This document shows positions 8,998-20,432 of a stretch of 64,000 bases of DNA, in pieces. A program made the translations under genes and the position numbers. Every line of letters starts with the position of its first letter. Position 1 is the stretch's first letter. The stretch comes from Rickettsiales bacterium (lineage in GTDB: Bacteria > Pseudomonadota > Alphaproteobacteria > Rickettsiales > UBA8987), in contig JAHDCD010000006.1 of the NCBI GenBank assembly GCA_020630095.1, forward strand, positions 86,666 to 150,665. The letters are read 5' to 3'. The notes beneath the pieces were generated by a model. That model was not told the DNA's origin. It worked only from the letters and a program-made list of their open reading frames with translations, and made no database searches.

Positions 8998-9621
8998 TTA
9001 GTACTTAACTAAGTTATTACCAATGCCAATTAATTGTCCTAAAGACATACCACCAACATTAGTATTATTCAAATCATAAATTGAACCAATTGTATTTTGG
9101 AAAGCACTTAATTCATTAGCAACTAGGTTTGTATCATCATTTAAATCATGGAGAGCAAATAATGAACTAGCAAACTGAGGAGTTAATTCAGAAGCAAATT
9201 GCCCCTGTCTTTTACCTGCTAATAATGAATTAGCAACACTACCTAAACCACCTGCAGTAGGCGAGTTTAACGCTCCACTTGAAGTTAGAATATTAGCCAA
9301 TGTAAGCCAATGATTGTTAGATAATGTATTCTGTCCACTTACTGCACTAGCAATAGAGCTTAATGAAGCCATTGAACCACCACCTGTTAACGCACCTGCT
9401 ACTTGGCTAATTGCACCAGCAGTTTGTGCCGTTTGTAAGGCTGTGTTTACTGTTCCCATAGCAGAAGATGCTGCTTGCACTAACCCTGGGTTAGTTTGAG
9501 AAATTTGATTAACTGTATTAGCTAGCTGAATAGCATTAGATGTAGCCGCCACATTCTGTGAAGAACATGATGATACAGCCATAGTTAAGCCAACTAATAA
9601 TGAAATTACATATTTACGCAT
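8998..9621 (-). CDS. Putative lipoprotein, low-complexity, 207 aa
   Basis: The N-terminus is a lipoprotein signal: MRKYV, a hydrophobic stretch, then a VSSC lipobox with Cys19. The mature part is rich in Ala, Ser, Gln, Asn and Leu, with repeated helical blocks (AASSAMGTVNTALQTAQT and similar) and almost no charge until the C-terminal 70 residues. No family recognised. It lies between tkt and gap on the same strand, so it may be co-transcribed. A cell-envelope location is supported by the signal only. Confidence 0.7.
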   Translation of the reverse strand: MRKYVISLLVGLTMAVSSCSSQNVAATSNAIQLANTVNQISQTNPGLVQAASSAMGTVNTALQTAQTAGAISQVAGALTGGGSMASLSSIASAVSGQNTLSNNHWLTLANILTSSGALNSPTAGGLGSVANSLLAGKRQGQFASELTPQFASSLFALHDLNDDTNLVANELSAFQNTIGSIYDLNNTNVGGMSLGQLIGIGNNLVKY

Positions 9622-9709
9622 AAGATTACTCCTTTTTATATTACACTTTTATTCACACTCACTGTGCATTCTAGAACATAATAGTTAAAAAAGCCTTAAG
9701 AAAATCAAA

Positions 9710-11683
9710 TTAACTTCTTTTAGCTTTAACTTTATTAATCACGTTCTCTACACTTATACCGAAATGATTGTATAAATCATTCGCTGGCGCAGACAGGCCA
9801 AATCCTTCCATACCAACAAATATACCATCAGAGCCGATATATCTGTCCCACCCTTGGCGTACTCCAGCTTCTATTGCAACCTTTATTGCATTTTCAGGGA
9901 TCAAATCCTTTAAATAAGCGTCACCTTGCACATCTAAGTGTCTAAATGAAGGCACAGAAACAACTCTAGTCTTAATTCCTTCCGCGTTTAACTTATCCAT
10001 CGCCTCTTTAGCAATGCCCACTTCTGAACCAGAAGACAATATAACCACCTCCGGCTTCCCTTCAGAGCAACCGCAACCAATAACATATGCACCTTTAGCA
10101 CATCTATTTTCTTCTGCAAACGGCTTACCAGTAGGCTCAAGCCCTTGGCGCGATAATACTAAAATAGACGGTTTATCATTTTCCTGTAACGCAATCTGCC
10201 AACATTCCGCCGTTTCATAAGCATCCGCAGGGCGCAACACATTAACATTAGGCATAGCGCGTAATGAAGCTAAATGCTCAACTGGCTGATGCGTCGGGCC
10301 ATCCTCACCCAAACCAATCGAATCATGAGTCATTACATACACTACACCTTGATTCATAAGCGCAGATAAACGAATCGATGGACGACAATAATCTGTAAAC
10401 ACAAAGAACGTACCCCCATAAGCACGCAAACCACCATGTAGAGATATACCATTCATCGCCGCAGCCATTCCATGCTCACGCACACCGTAATATATATAAT
10501 TACCACCGCGCTCATCCGCATCAAAAATTGAACTATCCGAAACCTTAGTTAAATTAGACCCCGTTAAATCCGCAGAACCACCAATAATATTCTGCTTCAT
10601 TTCTGGCACAATAACCTCCAGCGCATTTTGTGATGCCTTACGCGAAGCAATCTTTGCAGGATTATCTGAAATATTTTTCTTCAACTTAGATAAAGCCTCA
10701 ATTGCACCTGCCTCTAACCCATCAAAATTAGGCGCTTCATAATTCTTATATTCCGCCTCATTTCGCAACCAACAAGATCTCCATGAATTTAAAATATCTG
10801 AAGGCACTTCAAACGACGCATGCTCCCAACCAATAGTCTCACGCACCAATGCAATTTCATCATCACCAAGCGGAGCCCCATGCGATGCCGCAGTTCCACC
10901 CTTATTAGGTGAACCTTTTGCAATAGTAGTTCTACACGCAATAAGCGCCGGCTTATCCGATAATTTCGCCTGTGCAATCGCTTCATTAATCTCATCAAAA
11001 TTATGACCATCAATCGCCCAAGTATCCCAACCGGCCGCTTCAAAACGTTTACGCTGATTCTCACTAGATGAATTACTAACTGCACCATCAATTGTAATCT
11101 CATTATCATCCCAAAGTACAACAAGCTTATTCAGCTTTAAATGCCCCGCTAACGAAATAGCTTCTTGGCTTATACCTTCCATTAAGCAACCATCACCTGC
11201 GATAGTATAAGTATAATGATCCGAAGTTTTAGTACCGTAATTCTTAGCAATATTCGCTTCCGCAATCGCAAAACCAACCGCCATTGAAATACCCTGCCCT
11301 AAAGGCCCCGTAGTAGTTTCAATACCACGCGCTTCACCAAATTCAGGATGACCACAACATGGCGAATGAAGCTGACGGAAATTCTTAATATCATCTATCG
11401 AAATATCTTCATACCCACTTAAATACATTAATGAATATTGCAGCATAGAGCCATGCCCTGCCGATAAAATAAACCTATCCCTATCAAACCATGCAGGGTC
11501 TTTTGGGTTAAATTTTAAATGATTCGCAAACAGAACCGTCGCTACATCTGCCATACCCATAGGCATCCCTGGGTGGCCAGAATTCGCCTTCTGCACCGCA
11601 TCCATAGAAAGCGCACGTATCGCATCCGCCATCCCCTTATAGTTTAAGTTTTCCTGATTAATAGATTCCACTGCTACGTTCAT
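9710..11683 (-). CDS. tkt: Transketolase
   Basis: Thiamine-diphosphate enzyme of 657 residues, the family's usual length. It moves two-carbon units between sugar phosphates in the pentose phosphate pathway. Visible motifs are SGHPGMPMGMA near residue 35, the TPP/Mg-binding GDGCLMEGISQEA near 155-170, the TSHGAPLG-type loop (AASHGAPLGDDE), and the pyrimidine-domain segments YYGVREHGMAAAMNG and DSIGLGEDGPTHQPVEHL. Next on the same strand are the lipoprotein gene and gap, so tkt-gap linkage is kept in loosened form. Confidence 0.97.
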   Translation of the reverse strand: MNVAVESINQENLNYKGMADAIRALSMDAVQKANSGHPGMPMGMADVATVLFANHLKFNPKDPAWFDRDRFILSAGHGSMLQYSLMYLSGYEDISIDDIKNFRQLHSPCCGHPEFGEARGIETTTGPLGQGISMAVGFAIAEANIAKNYGTKTSDHYTYTIAGDGCLMEGISQEAISLAGHLKLNKLVVLWDDNEITIDGAVSNSSSENQRKRFEAAGWDTWAIDGHNFDEINEAIAQAKLSDKPALIACRTTIAKGSPNKGGTAASHGAPLGDDEIALVRETIGWEHASFEVPSDILNSWRSCWLRNEAEYKNYEAPNFDGLEAGAIEALSKLKKNISDNPAKIASRKASQNALEVIVPEMKQNIIGGSADLTGSNLTKVSDSSIFDADERGGNYIYYGVREHGMAAAMNGISLHGGLRAYGGTFFVFTDYCRPSIRLSALMNQGVVYVMTHDSIGLGEDGPTHQPVEHLASLRAMPNVNVLRPADAYETAECWQIALQENDKPSILVLSRQGLEPTGKPFAEENRCAKGAYVIGCGCSEGKPEVVILSSGSEVGIAKEAMDKLNAEGIKTRVVSVPSFRHLDVQGDAYLKDLIPENAIKVAIEAGVRQGWDRYIGSDGIFVGMEGFGLSAPANDLYNHFGISVENVINKVKAKRS

Positions 11684-11734
11684 AAATAACGTGATAGTGA
11701 ATTAGTAAATTTGTGCAATAGTGAACTGCACTTT

Positions 11735-12928
11735 TTACTTCATATTACACATCTCTTGTAACGCTTTATGCGCAGGAGTATCGGGTTCAGCTCTAATTTC
11801 CACCTGCTCAATATGTGAAACAGAGTTATGATTCCCAATGCTCGCATCCGGATTAGGCTCATTACCATTAATAACAATCTCCGCCTTATTTCCTTTTACC
11901 AAACCAGCATTAGATGCTATCTTGGCTATATCTATAGCTACCGACCATATTTCAGCCTGAGGATACCTAAACTCTCCACTCTCAACAAACTCACCTTCGC
12001 CCAACGGCTTTTCTAAAATAAACCTACCATCCGAATCAACTGATAAACTAGCACCTTCTTTTTGCAATTTAGCCATGCTTAAGGCTTTTCTAGCTTCATC
12101 CATTTTTGAATCTAACTTTTCAACAACAAATTCACGTACATCACCAGCTCCAGAAAAGTCTAAAAATCTAAATGCCCTATCTTTAATAAGAGCTACAGCC
12201 TTATCAAATGGCATTGAAATTTCACCACTCTCCGTTTTAATAGAAAAATGCTCACGAAATTTATCTGAATGCCGTAAGATAGCCGAATTAATAAACTGCT
12301 CAATTATCCCGCCACTAAGATTAACTTTAGGCTTTGTTCCATCAGCAACCCATCTTTCCATAAAAGTTGCATTAAATTGAAACATAAGATCAACTGATGA
12401 ATCAAGGTTTTCCAGCGCCTCTTCCGGAGACATAAGCCTTGCTGGTAAGGTAGTTCCAAAATAGTTAGTCCATATCTTATCTTGAGTTAAATCAGAATCT
12501 AAATACTTTTCTATAGCCAATGTTAATCTAGCCTCTTGCATAACAATCATCATAAGAGGGTTTAAATACTTCAATGTACTAGGTGGAATTAAAGTGTTTG
12601 AAGCTATTTTTGATAAAAAACCAATATTACCAAAACTATTAGCCAACAGTGCACTAGCAGACTGTTTCAACATTTGCCTTCTATCAAGGTTAGACTCATA
12701 TTCAAAAACAGTATTGCCATTTTCACCCTTTCCCCAACGCAAACCTTCTTCAGCCAGTTTTACTGGGTTAGTTACCTCAAATTCTTGCCTATTTTTAGAC
12801 TCAGGAAATCTGATATTATACACACCATCAATTCTAGCAATTTCAGGCCTATCTTCCCGAGCTCCTTTCCAACCATTAATAGGTATATTTACTATATCCT
12901 TTTTAGACACATAACCATTAAACCACAA
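11735..12928 (-). CDS. Hypothetical protein, 397 aa
   Basis: No family recognised. The frame opens with a TTG at 12928. An in-frame GTG at 12907 is an alternative and neither has a clear ribosome-binding site. Near residues 63-80 DRRQMLKQSASALLANSF resembles a twin-arginine-like or hydrophobic anchor patch, and a similar RRKILK pattern opens the unknown gene at 16949-17695. The rest is mixed helix and strand with an acidic C-terminal half. It lies just upstream of tkt on the same strand, 51 bases away. Function unknown. Confidence 0.55.
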   Translation of the reverse strand: MWFNGYVSKKDIVNIPINGWKGAREDRPEIARIDGVYNIRFPESKNRQEFEVTNPVKLAEEGLRWGKGENGNTVFEYESNLDRRQMLKQSASALLANSFGNIGFLSKIASNTLIPPSTLKYLNPLMMIVMQEARLTLAIEKYLDSDLTQDKIWTNYFGTTLPARLMSPEEALENLDSSVDLMFQFNATFMERWVADGTKPKVNLSGGIIEQFINSAILRHSDKFREHFSIKTESGEISMPFDKAVALIKDRAFRFLDFSGAGDVREFVVEKLDSKMDEARKALSMAKLQKEGASLSVDSDGRFILEKPLGEGEFVESGEFRYPQAEIWSVAIDIAKIASNAGLVKGNKAEIVINGNEPNPDASIGNHNSVSHIEQVEIRAEPDTPAHKALQEMCNMK

Positions 12929-12949
12929 ACAACTTAATATTTAGTTAAC

Positions 12950-13975
12950 TTAAGGAGTAAAAGTTCCCTGTGATGGATTACCATTTATAATTGTAACTCC
13001 TGCTGGTAAATTATCTGTTAGGCTAAAATTAGTTGCATCATCTGGACCATTGTTAGTAGCCTCAATGCAATAGTATAAAGTGTCACCTTCATTAGCCGTA
13101 TTTCCTGCCGCTAACGGCACCGAACAAGAGCTATCTGTAAAAACCTGCTTAGTAATTTCTAAATCTACAGTATCACAATCCACCCATTTATTGGTTAAAT
13201 ATTCTTCTACTTGAGCAACTTGCGCAGGAGTTAAGCCTTCTTTATACATTATTAATTCCGCAATATGACCATCAAACCATGAACCGCCTAACGAACCTAA
13301 GTTTAAACCCGAAATAGTGGAACTTGTACTACTATGAACATTCAAATCCACTAACGCTCCATTATTTCTAATATAAGTATTATTATTAGTTATACTTGAT
13401 TGCGCCGTTGTAATAGATATTGAGCCAACCGCTGGATAAGGCCCTTGAACACGAGTTGTTGCTCCGTTACAGCAACCATTAAAGTCAAAATAACCTCGCC
13501 CATTACCCCATGGTAAATGCATTAATATTCTACTACCAGCTATGTTAGATGTCGCATTATTTGCACCAGCATTAATTGACCATACTGTATGATTCCTTCG
13601 ATTAATTTCTCTGGTAACTATAAAGGTAGTCATCTCACCTGTAGTACCACCAAATACATCGGGCGCACTTAATTGTCTTCTTGTACCATCACCAAAACGC
13701 AATGCCCCACCACATTGATTAGTAGTATCAAAAGCATCTGCATCAAAATATGGCGCTGTTGTTCCACCTACTAAAGTTGCATTCTGCCCAGAAGGAGATT
13801 TATCTACCCATGTAGAAATCAATGCGCCATCCGCTACAGATGAGCCATCTCCATTGATATCTTTACCATCTAGCCAGTAAACTAAATTAGGTAATGAAGG
13901 CAAGCTTTGTGCAAAACCTGAACTAGGTAAAAACACTATAAACATCAATGCAATATTTACTATATAATGAACCAA
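12950..13975 (-). CDS. Secreted LamG-like protein with truncated DUF11 domain
   Basis: The TTG start at 13975 gives a signal peptide ending SSGFAQ near residue 23. Residues about 28-265 match the LamG/concanavalin-A-like pattern seen in bacterial surface proteins: LVYWLDGKDINGDGSS, STWVDKSPSGQNATLVGG, and a helical end with LTPAQVAQVEEYLTNKW. From about 268 a DUF11-type immunoglobulin-like repeat begins (YYCIEATNNGPDDATN, LTDNLPAGVTIING), but the protein stops at SQGTFTP, where the last strands should follow. It is probably the remnant of a longer multi-repeat adhesin or surface protein, or a natural short form. It is divergent from the PapD-like chaperone. Confidence 0.7.
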   Translation of the reverse strand: MVHYIVNIALMFIVFLPSSGFAQSLPSLPNLVYWLDGKDINGDGSSVADGALISTWVDKSPSGQNATLVGGTTAPYFDADAFDTTNQCGGALRFGDGTRRQLSAPDVFGGTTGEMTTFIVTREINRRNHTVWSINAGANNATSNIAGSRILMHLPWGNGRGYFDFNGCCNGATTRVQGPYPAVGSISITTAQSSITNNNTYIRNNGALVDLNVHSSTSSTISGLNLGSLGGSWFDGHIAELIMYKEGLTPAQVAQVEEYLTNKWVDCDTVDLEITKQVFTDSSCSVPLAAGNTANEGDTLYYCIEATNNGPDDATNFSLTDNLPAGVTIINGNPSQGTFTP

Positions 13976-14092
13976 TATTTCACACTATCACGCAACTATA
14001 TATAGTTGCAACTACAATTAACCTTTACAACTAAAAAGAGTGTTTTATTGCTTTAACTCGTAGTATAGTATGTAACCAACTACTTTTTAATT

Positions 14093-14938
14093 ATGAAAAA
14101 AACGTTAATTTACACTCTTTGCTTCACATTAGTTTCAGCGCTATTTCCATCTTTATCTCAAGCTAACCAAGACATTCTGGTTTCTCCAAACCGAATTGTT
14201 TTTGCAAAAGGTAAGGATAAACGTCCAAAAGTTTTTGTATCCAACCCATCAGATAAAACCCGCCGTTACCGCATATCTTTAGTTAATAAAAGAATGCGCG
14301 AAGATGGCTCATTTGAAGATGTAGAAAAAGGCGATACAGATGGTAACTTTGCTAATAAAATGATCCGCTTTAGCCCGCGCTCATTTACGTTAGCACCAAA
14401 AACTGCACGCCCAGTTTTATTAAAACTTAGAAAGCCTAAAGGCATGGAAGACGGCGAATATAGAACACATTTATTAGTACAAGTTGTACCAGAAGGTAAA
14501 TTGCCAGACTTCAACGATGAAGGCAAGCTAGCCATAGCCGTAAAAGTTAATTATGGTATCGCAATTCCTGTAATTGTTAAAAACGGCGAACTGTCTGTAG
14601 ATGTTAACGTTACCGAAGTTGCAGTTGAAGAGCGTAAGGATGAAAATGATCCAAACGCTGTAGAGCGCACCTTTTTAAAAACAACTTTCACTCGTGATGG
14701 TACAGAATCTGCTTACGGCGACATTTCTGTAATGTTCACTGATAATTCTGGTGAGGAACATTTATTAAAACAATTGCAAGGTATCGCTTTATACCCTGAA
14801 ATTTCAAAGCGTGAGCTAGAAATTCCACTAGAAGTTCCTAACGATTTAAAGGTAAAAAACGGCAAACTTTCAGTTAAATATCTTCAGGACGCTGACGACG
14901 GCGGTGAAGAATATTCATCTAAAGAAATTAATCTTTAA
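14093..14938 (+). CDS. Periplasmic PapD-like (fimbrial-type) chaperone
   Basis: 281 residues with a signal peptide (MKKTLIYTLCF through SQA, about 24 residues). The mature start ILVSPNRIVFAKGKDKRPKV and the strand LAPKTARPVLLKLRKP match the first immunoglobulin-like domain of PapD/FimC-type chaperones, which cap pilus subunits by donor-strand complementation. The conserved Arg/Lys patch appears as KTRRYRISL and MIRFSPRSF. No usher or pilin gene is adjacent. The only nearby secreted protein is the divergent LamG/DUF11 gene. A partner is therefore unknown. Confidence 0.75.
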   Translation: MKKTLIYTLCFTLVSALFPSLSQANQDILVSPNRIVFAKGKDKRPKVFVSNPSDKTRRYRISLVNKRMREDGSFEDVEKGDTDGNFANKMIRFSPRSFTLAPKTARPVLLKLRKPKGMEDGEYRTHLLVQVVPEGKLPDFNDEGKLAIAVKVNYGIAIPVIVKNGELSVDVNVTEVAVEERKDENDPNAVERTFLKTTFTRDGTESAYGDISVMFTDNSGEEHLLKQLQGIALYPEISKRELEIPLEVPNDLKVKNGKLSVKYLQDADDGGEEYSSKEINL

Positions 14939-14942
14939 CATT

Positions 14943-14964
14943 AAGTGGGCTTAATCGCCCACTT
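14943..14964 (+). terminator. Likely rho-independent terminator after chaperone gene
   Basis: An 8-bp perfect stem (AAGTGGGC / GCCCACTT) with a TTAATC loop begins 4 bases after the chaperone stop codon. The downstream CTTACTTG is only moderately T-rich. Confidence 0.6.
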
Positions 14965-15007
14965 CTTACTTGATATCTCATCACTAAAATAATATAAGCT
15001 ATCCCTT

Positions 15008-17695
<2,688 letters not shown>

Positions 17696-17775
17696 AAAAC
17701 TATATTAAACTTTAAAGCTTAATTTTTATTAACATATTGCCAAATTCTTTCCCTACTGTAATTTACACTAATCTT

Positions 17776-18210
17776 ATGGGAGCTAATGTACAAAATAACA
17801 GGCGCGGTGGCGGACGTAGTAAACGTAACAGCACCATGGCCGAAATTAACGTAACACCTTTTGTAGATGTTATGCTAGTACTGCTTGTTATATTCATGGT
17901 AGCAGCGCCACTATCTACCAGTGGTATTGAAGTTAACCTTCCGAAGGCTGAAAACTCTACCATAAAAATGTCCTCTAAACCTCTTACAGTTTCGATAAAG
18001 AAGGACGGCACTATTTATATAGCTGAGGATAAAATTCTACCTCGCAACCTAGGCATAGAAATACTACGCAGAACCAACAAGAATACTGAAGAGCAAATTT
18101 ACGTTCGCGCAGATAAATTATTAGATTACGGCGCAGTTATGCGCGTTATCTCTACTATTAAAGATACCGGCTACACTAAAATCGGCCTTATTACCGAATC
18201 TGAAGTTTAA
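17776..18210 (+). CDS. tolR: Biopolymer transport protein TolR (ExbD/TolR family)
   Basis: About 144 residues from the ATG at 17776. The frame extends upstream, but this start gives the family's usual N-terminus. A basic Gly/Arg-rich cytoplasmic start (RRGGGRSKR) leads into MAEINVTPFVDVMLVLLVIF. The Asp of FVDVML is the proton-channel residue in the single membrane helix. The periplasmic domain has EVNLPKAEN and VYVRAD-like IYVRADKLLDYGAVM. In the Tol-Pal system it works with TolQ and TolA. No tolQ, tolA, tolB or pal is in this window. Confidence 0.88.
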   Translation: MGANVQNNRRGGGRSKRNSTMAEINVTPFVDVMLVLLVIFMVAAPLSTSGIEVNLPKAENSTIKMSSKPLTVSIKKDGTIYIAEDKILPRNLGIEILRRTNKNTEEQIYVRADKLLDYGAVMRVISTIKDTGYTKIGLITESEV

Positions 18211-18231
18211 ATTCTTATTTCTTAATGAAAT

Positions 18232-18345
18232 CTAACAGCTGGTTATTACAGTTTGGTATGGCTCACAAATAATAGCAGCTGGTTCTACTTTAGTAGTTGC
18301 AACCGACATACCATACTTCTGCCAGCGCTCATAAAGCATAATCAT
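18232..18345 (-). CDS. Possible 37-residue ORF or remnant
   Basis: A short frame from ATG 18345 to TAG, encoding MIMLYERWQKYGMSV and so on, with open frame continuing upstream of the ATG. It has no clear ribosome-binding site or homologue known to me. It could be a relic between tolR and the membrane protein at 18383-18799. Low confidence that it is translated. Confidence 0.2.
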   Translation of the reverse strand: MIMLYERWQKYGMSVATTKVEPAAIICEPYQTVITSC

Positions 18346-18382
18346 ATTAATATTGAAACAAAAACGCCGCGGAAGGGTGTTC

Positions 18383-18799
18383 TTAAATAAATAATCCAAT
18401 CAACCAACCCACTATAACAATAATACTAGTTCTAAAAATTAAATTACTAGTTTTATACCCACCATTATATTTTAAATATTCTTTAAATGGCGGCTTAACA
18501 TCTTTACCGTTATAAATCTTATCTTCTTGCTCAACTATAATTTTTGACCAAGTCATCATAACCCTTCTACCATGATGATTTATAACCAACCAAAGTATAG
18601 ATGATGCCAAGCCAACTATCTTAATAGCCAATACTACTTGATTCTCACCACTTTTATAAATAACCGTAAAAAGCAGACCGACAAGAAGAGCCTGAACCGT
18701 TAAGAAGAACTTACTCCTATTCCAAAATAATCTAGTAAAAAGATTATATTTATCATTCGAAACTTTATAAGCCTCAATTATTAATTCTTCTTTTTCCAT
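18383..18799 (-). CDS. Small membrane protein, possibly RipA-like
   Basis: 138 residues. Three hydrophobic segments are visible: about 31-49 (FFLTVQALLVGLLFTVIY), about 57-75 and about 120-138. The layout is a charged N-terminal helix followed by NRSKFFLTVQALL, two membrane helices and a cytoplasmic loop with MMTWSKIIVEQEDKIY. This recalls the RipA family of octameric membrane proteins first described in Francisella, but the match is from memory and tentative. The gene starts 5 bases after the sucB terminator hairpin on the same strand. Confidence 0.55.
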   Translation of the reverse strand: MEKEELIIEAYKVSNDKYNLFTRLFWNRSKFFLTVQALLVGLLFTVIYKSGENQVVLAIKIVGLASSILWLVINHHGRRVMMTWSKIIVEQEDKIYNGKDVKPPFKEYLKYNGGYKTSNLIFRTSIIVIVGWLIGLFI

Positions 18800-18803
18800 A
18801 GAA

Positions 18804-18830
18804 ATAAAAAAGGGGCTCTGGAAGCCCCTT
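18804..18830 (-). terminator. Rho-independent terminator of sucB
   Basis: On the minus strand an 8-bp GC-rich stem (AAGGGGCT / AGCCCCTT) with a 5-base loop is followed by a run of six T. It lies just downstream of the sucB stop. Confidence 0.85.
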
Positions 18831-18837
18831 AAATTAA

Positions 18838-20016
18838 TTAGCCAATGATTAGCTTGGCAGGATCTTCAATAAACTCCTTAATTCTAACAAGGAACGTTAC
18901 CGCTTCACGACCATCAATAATTCTGTGATCATAAGAAAGCGCAATATACATCATAGGACGGATAACAATCTCACCATCAACAACAACAGCACGCTCAGTA
19001 ATATTGTGTAAGCCTAAAATACCAGATTGTGGCGGATTAATAATCGGCGTAGAAAGCATAGACCCAAACACACCACCATTAGTAATAGTAAATGAACCGC
19101 CTTGCATTTCAGCCATGCTAATTTTACCATCACGCGCTCTTCTACCAAAATCAACGATAGTCTTTTCAATGTCCGCCATTGATAATTTATCAGCATCCTT
19201 AACTACAGGAACAACTAAACCAGATGGCGTACCAACCGCCATACCAATGTTAAAGTAATTCTTGTAAACAATCTCTTCACCATCAATTTCCGCGTTAACC
19301 GCAGGTAACTCCTTCAGCGCCGCAACAGCCGCCTTAGTAAAGAAAGACATAAACCCAAGTTTAACATCATTCTTCTTAACAAAACCGTCTTGATATTTCT
19401 TACGTAAATTCATAACCGCAGACATATCAACCTCGTTAAACGTAGTTAATATTGCCGCCGTATTTTGTGAATCTTTAAGCCTACGTGCAATTGTTTGACG
19501 TAACTTGCTCATTTTAACGCGCTCTTCTAACTGCCCTTGGTCAATAGCTGCAGGAGCAACAGCACCACCAGCCGCCGCCGGTGTAAAGTTTTGCGCATCA
19601 GCCTTAGTAATTCTTCCGCCCTTGCCAGTACCAGCAACATCTGCAGAATTAATCCCTTTTTCTGCCATAATTTTATTAGCCGCCGGAGAATTACCACCAC
19701 CCGTAGATGCTGGTGCCGCCGCCGCTGGCGCAGCTTCTTCAGCCTTAGGTGCAGAAGCATTATCATTTTTAGCCGCCGTAGCAGACTCATCAATTAATGC
19801 TAGTAAGTCACCTTCAGTAACTGAATCGCCTTCAGCAAACTTCAACGCTGAAATAACGCCACCTTGGTCAGCATTAACTTCTAAAGTTACTTTATCCGTT
19901 TCTAACTCAGCTAATAGCTCATCCTTAGCAATAGCCTCGCCTTCTTGTTTGTACCATTTAGCAATTGTTGCTTCTGATACTGATTCGCCTAACGTTGGTG
20001 TTTTTACTTCTAACAT
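18838..20016 (-). CDS. sucB: 2-oxoglutarate dehydrogenase E2 (dihydrolipoyl succinyltransferase)
   Basis: 392 residues. E2 core of the 2-oxoglutarate dehydrogenase complex in the TCA cycle. The N-terminal lipoyl domain has ETDKVTLEV with the lipoylated Lys42. An Ala/Pro-rich linker follows, then the peripheral-subunit-binding domain ([13 protein letters not shown] with [12 protein letters not shown]), and the catalytic domain with [15 protein letters not shown] near 363-377. Usual partner sucA is not adjacent; upstream is a 416-base gap and an unrelated gene. A strong terminator follows. Confidence 0.96.
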   Translation of the reverse strand: MLEVKTPTLGESVSEATIAKWYKQEGEAIAKDELLAELETDKVTLEVNADQGGVISALKFAEGDSVTEGDLLALIDESATAAKNDNASAPKAEEAAPAAAAPASTGGGNSPAANKIMAEKGINSADVAGTGKGGRITKADAQNFTPAAAGGAVAPAAIDQGQLEERVKMSKLRQTIARRLKDSQNTAAILTTFNEVDMSAVMNLRKKYQDGFVKKNDVKLGFMSFFTKAAVAALKELPAVNAEIDGEEIVYKNYFNIGMAVGTPSGLVVPVVKDADKLSMADIEKTIVDFGRRARDGKISMAEMQGGSFTITNGGVFGSMLSTPIINPPQSGILGLHNITERAVVVDGEIVIRPMMYIALSYDHRIIDGREAVTFLVRIKEFIEDPAKLIIG

Positions 20017-20432
20017 GATGCCTACTTTTATATTTAAAGTCCCTATTCTTTCAAGAATAATTCTACCTATTTTACCATTTTCTCAAATATAGAAAATCTT
20101 AAAAACCTAAAAATCTTCAAAAAATAATATTCTTACTATAAAATCTTCGAATATCCTTATATTTCAATGGTGAAGTTTTCTAAGTAGGCAAAAAACGCTT
20201 CAAAAAAGTGCAATTTTTTAACAAAAAACGGCCATTTTTATGCATTTTTAGTAAAAACTCGTCATTGCGAGGAGCGTTAGCAACGCGGCAATCTATTAAT
20301 AGATATTTAATCTTAGACAGAACTGTCGATGGATCGCTTCACCTAAAGGCTCGCGATGACGCTACTTTTTTTTGATCCGATTTACGATGTACTTAGAGTA
20401 TAAACCTAAGCCTAGCTAACGCGGAAGGTGGT
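20017..20432. other. 416-base intergenic gap
   Basis: Very AT-rich stretch between two leftward genes. It contains one dispersed repeat of the CATTGCGAG family (20261-20361). The rest shows runs of A and T, such as near 20180-20250, and should contain the sucB promoter. I see no supportable ORF or RNA gene. Confidence 0.6.
20261..20361. repeat. CATTGCGAG-family palindromic repeat, copy 1
   Basis: Starts GTCATTGCGAGGAGCG and ends in CTCGCGATGACG, the inverted partner. The inner part has diverged. Same family as copies at 33279, 39034, 50132 and 58293. Confidence 0.8.

Noticed and set aside
12950..12960. Frameshift that would restore the DUF11 domain
   Set aside because: The sequence beyond the stop up to the next gene is only about 20 bases and does not encode the missing strands in any frame.
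19505..20092. 195-residue open frame on the plus strand across sucB
   Set aside because: Antisense shadow of the well-supported sucB gene; composition follows the codon pattern of the opposite strand.
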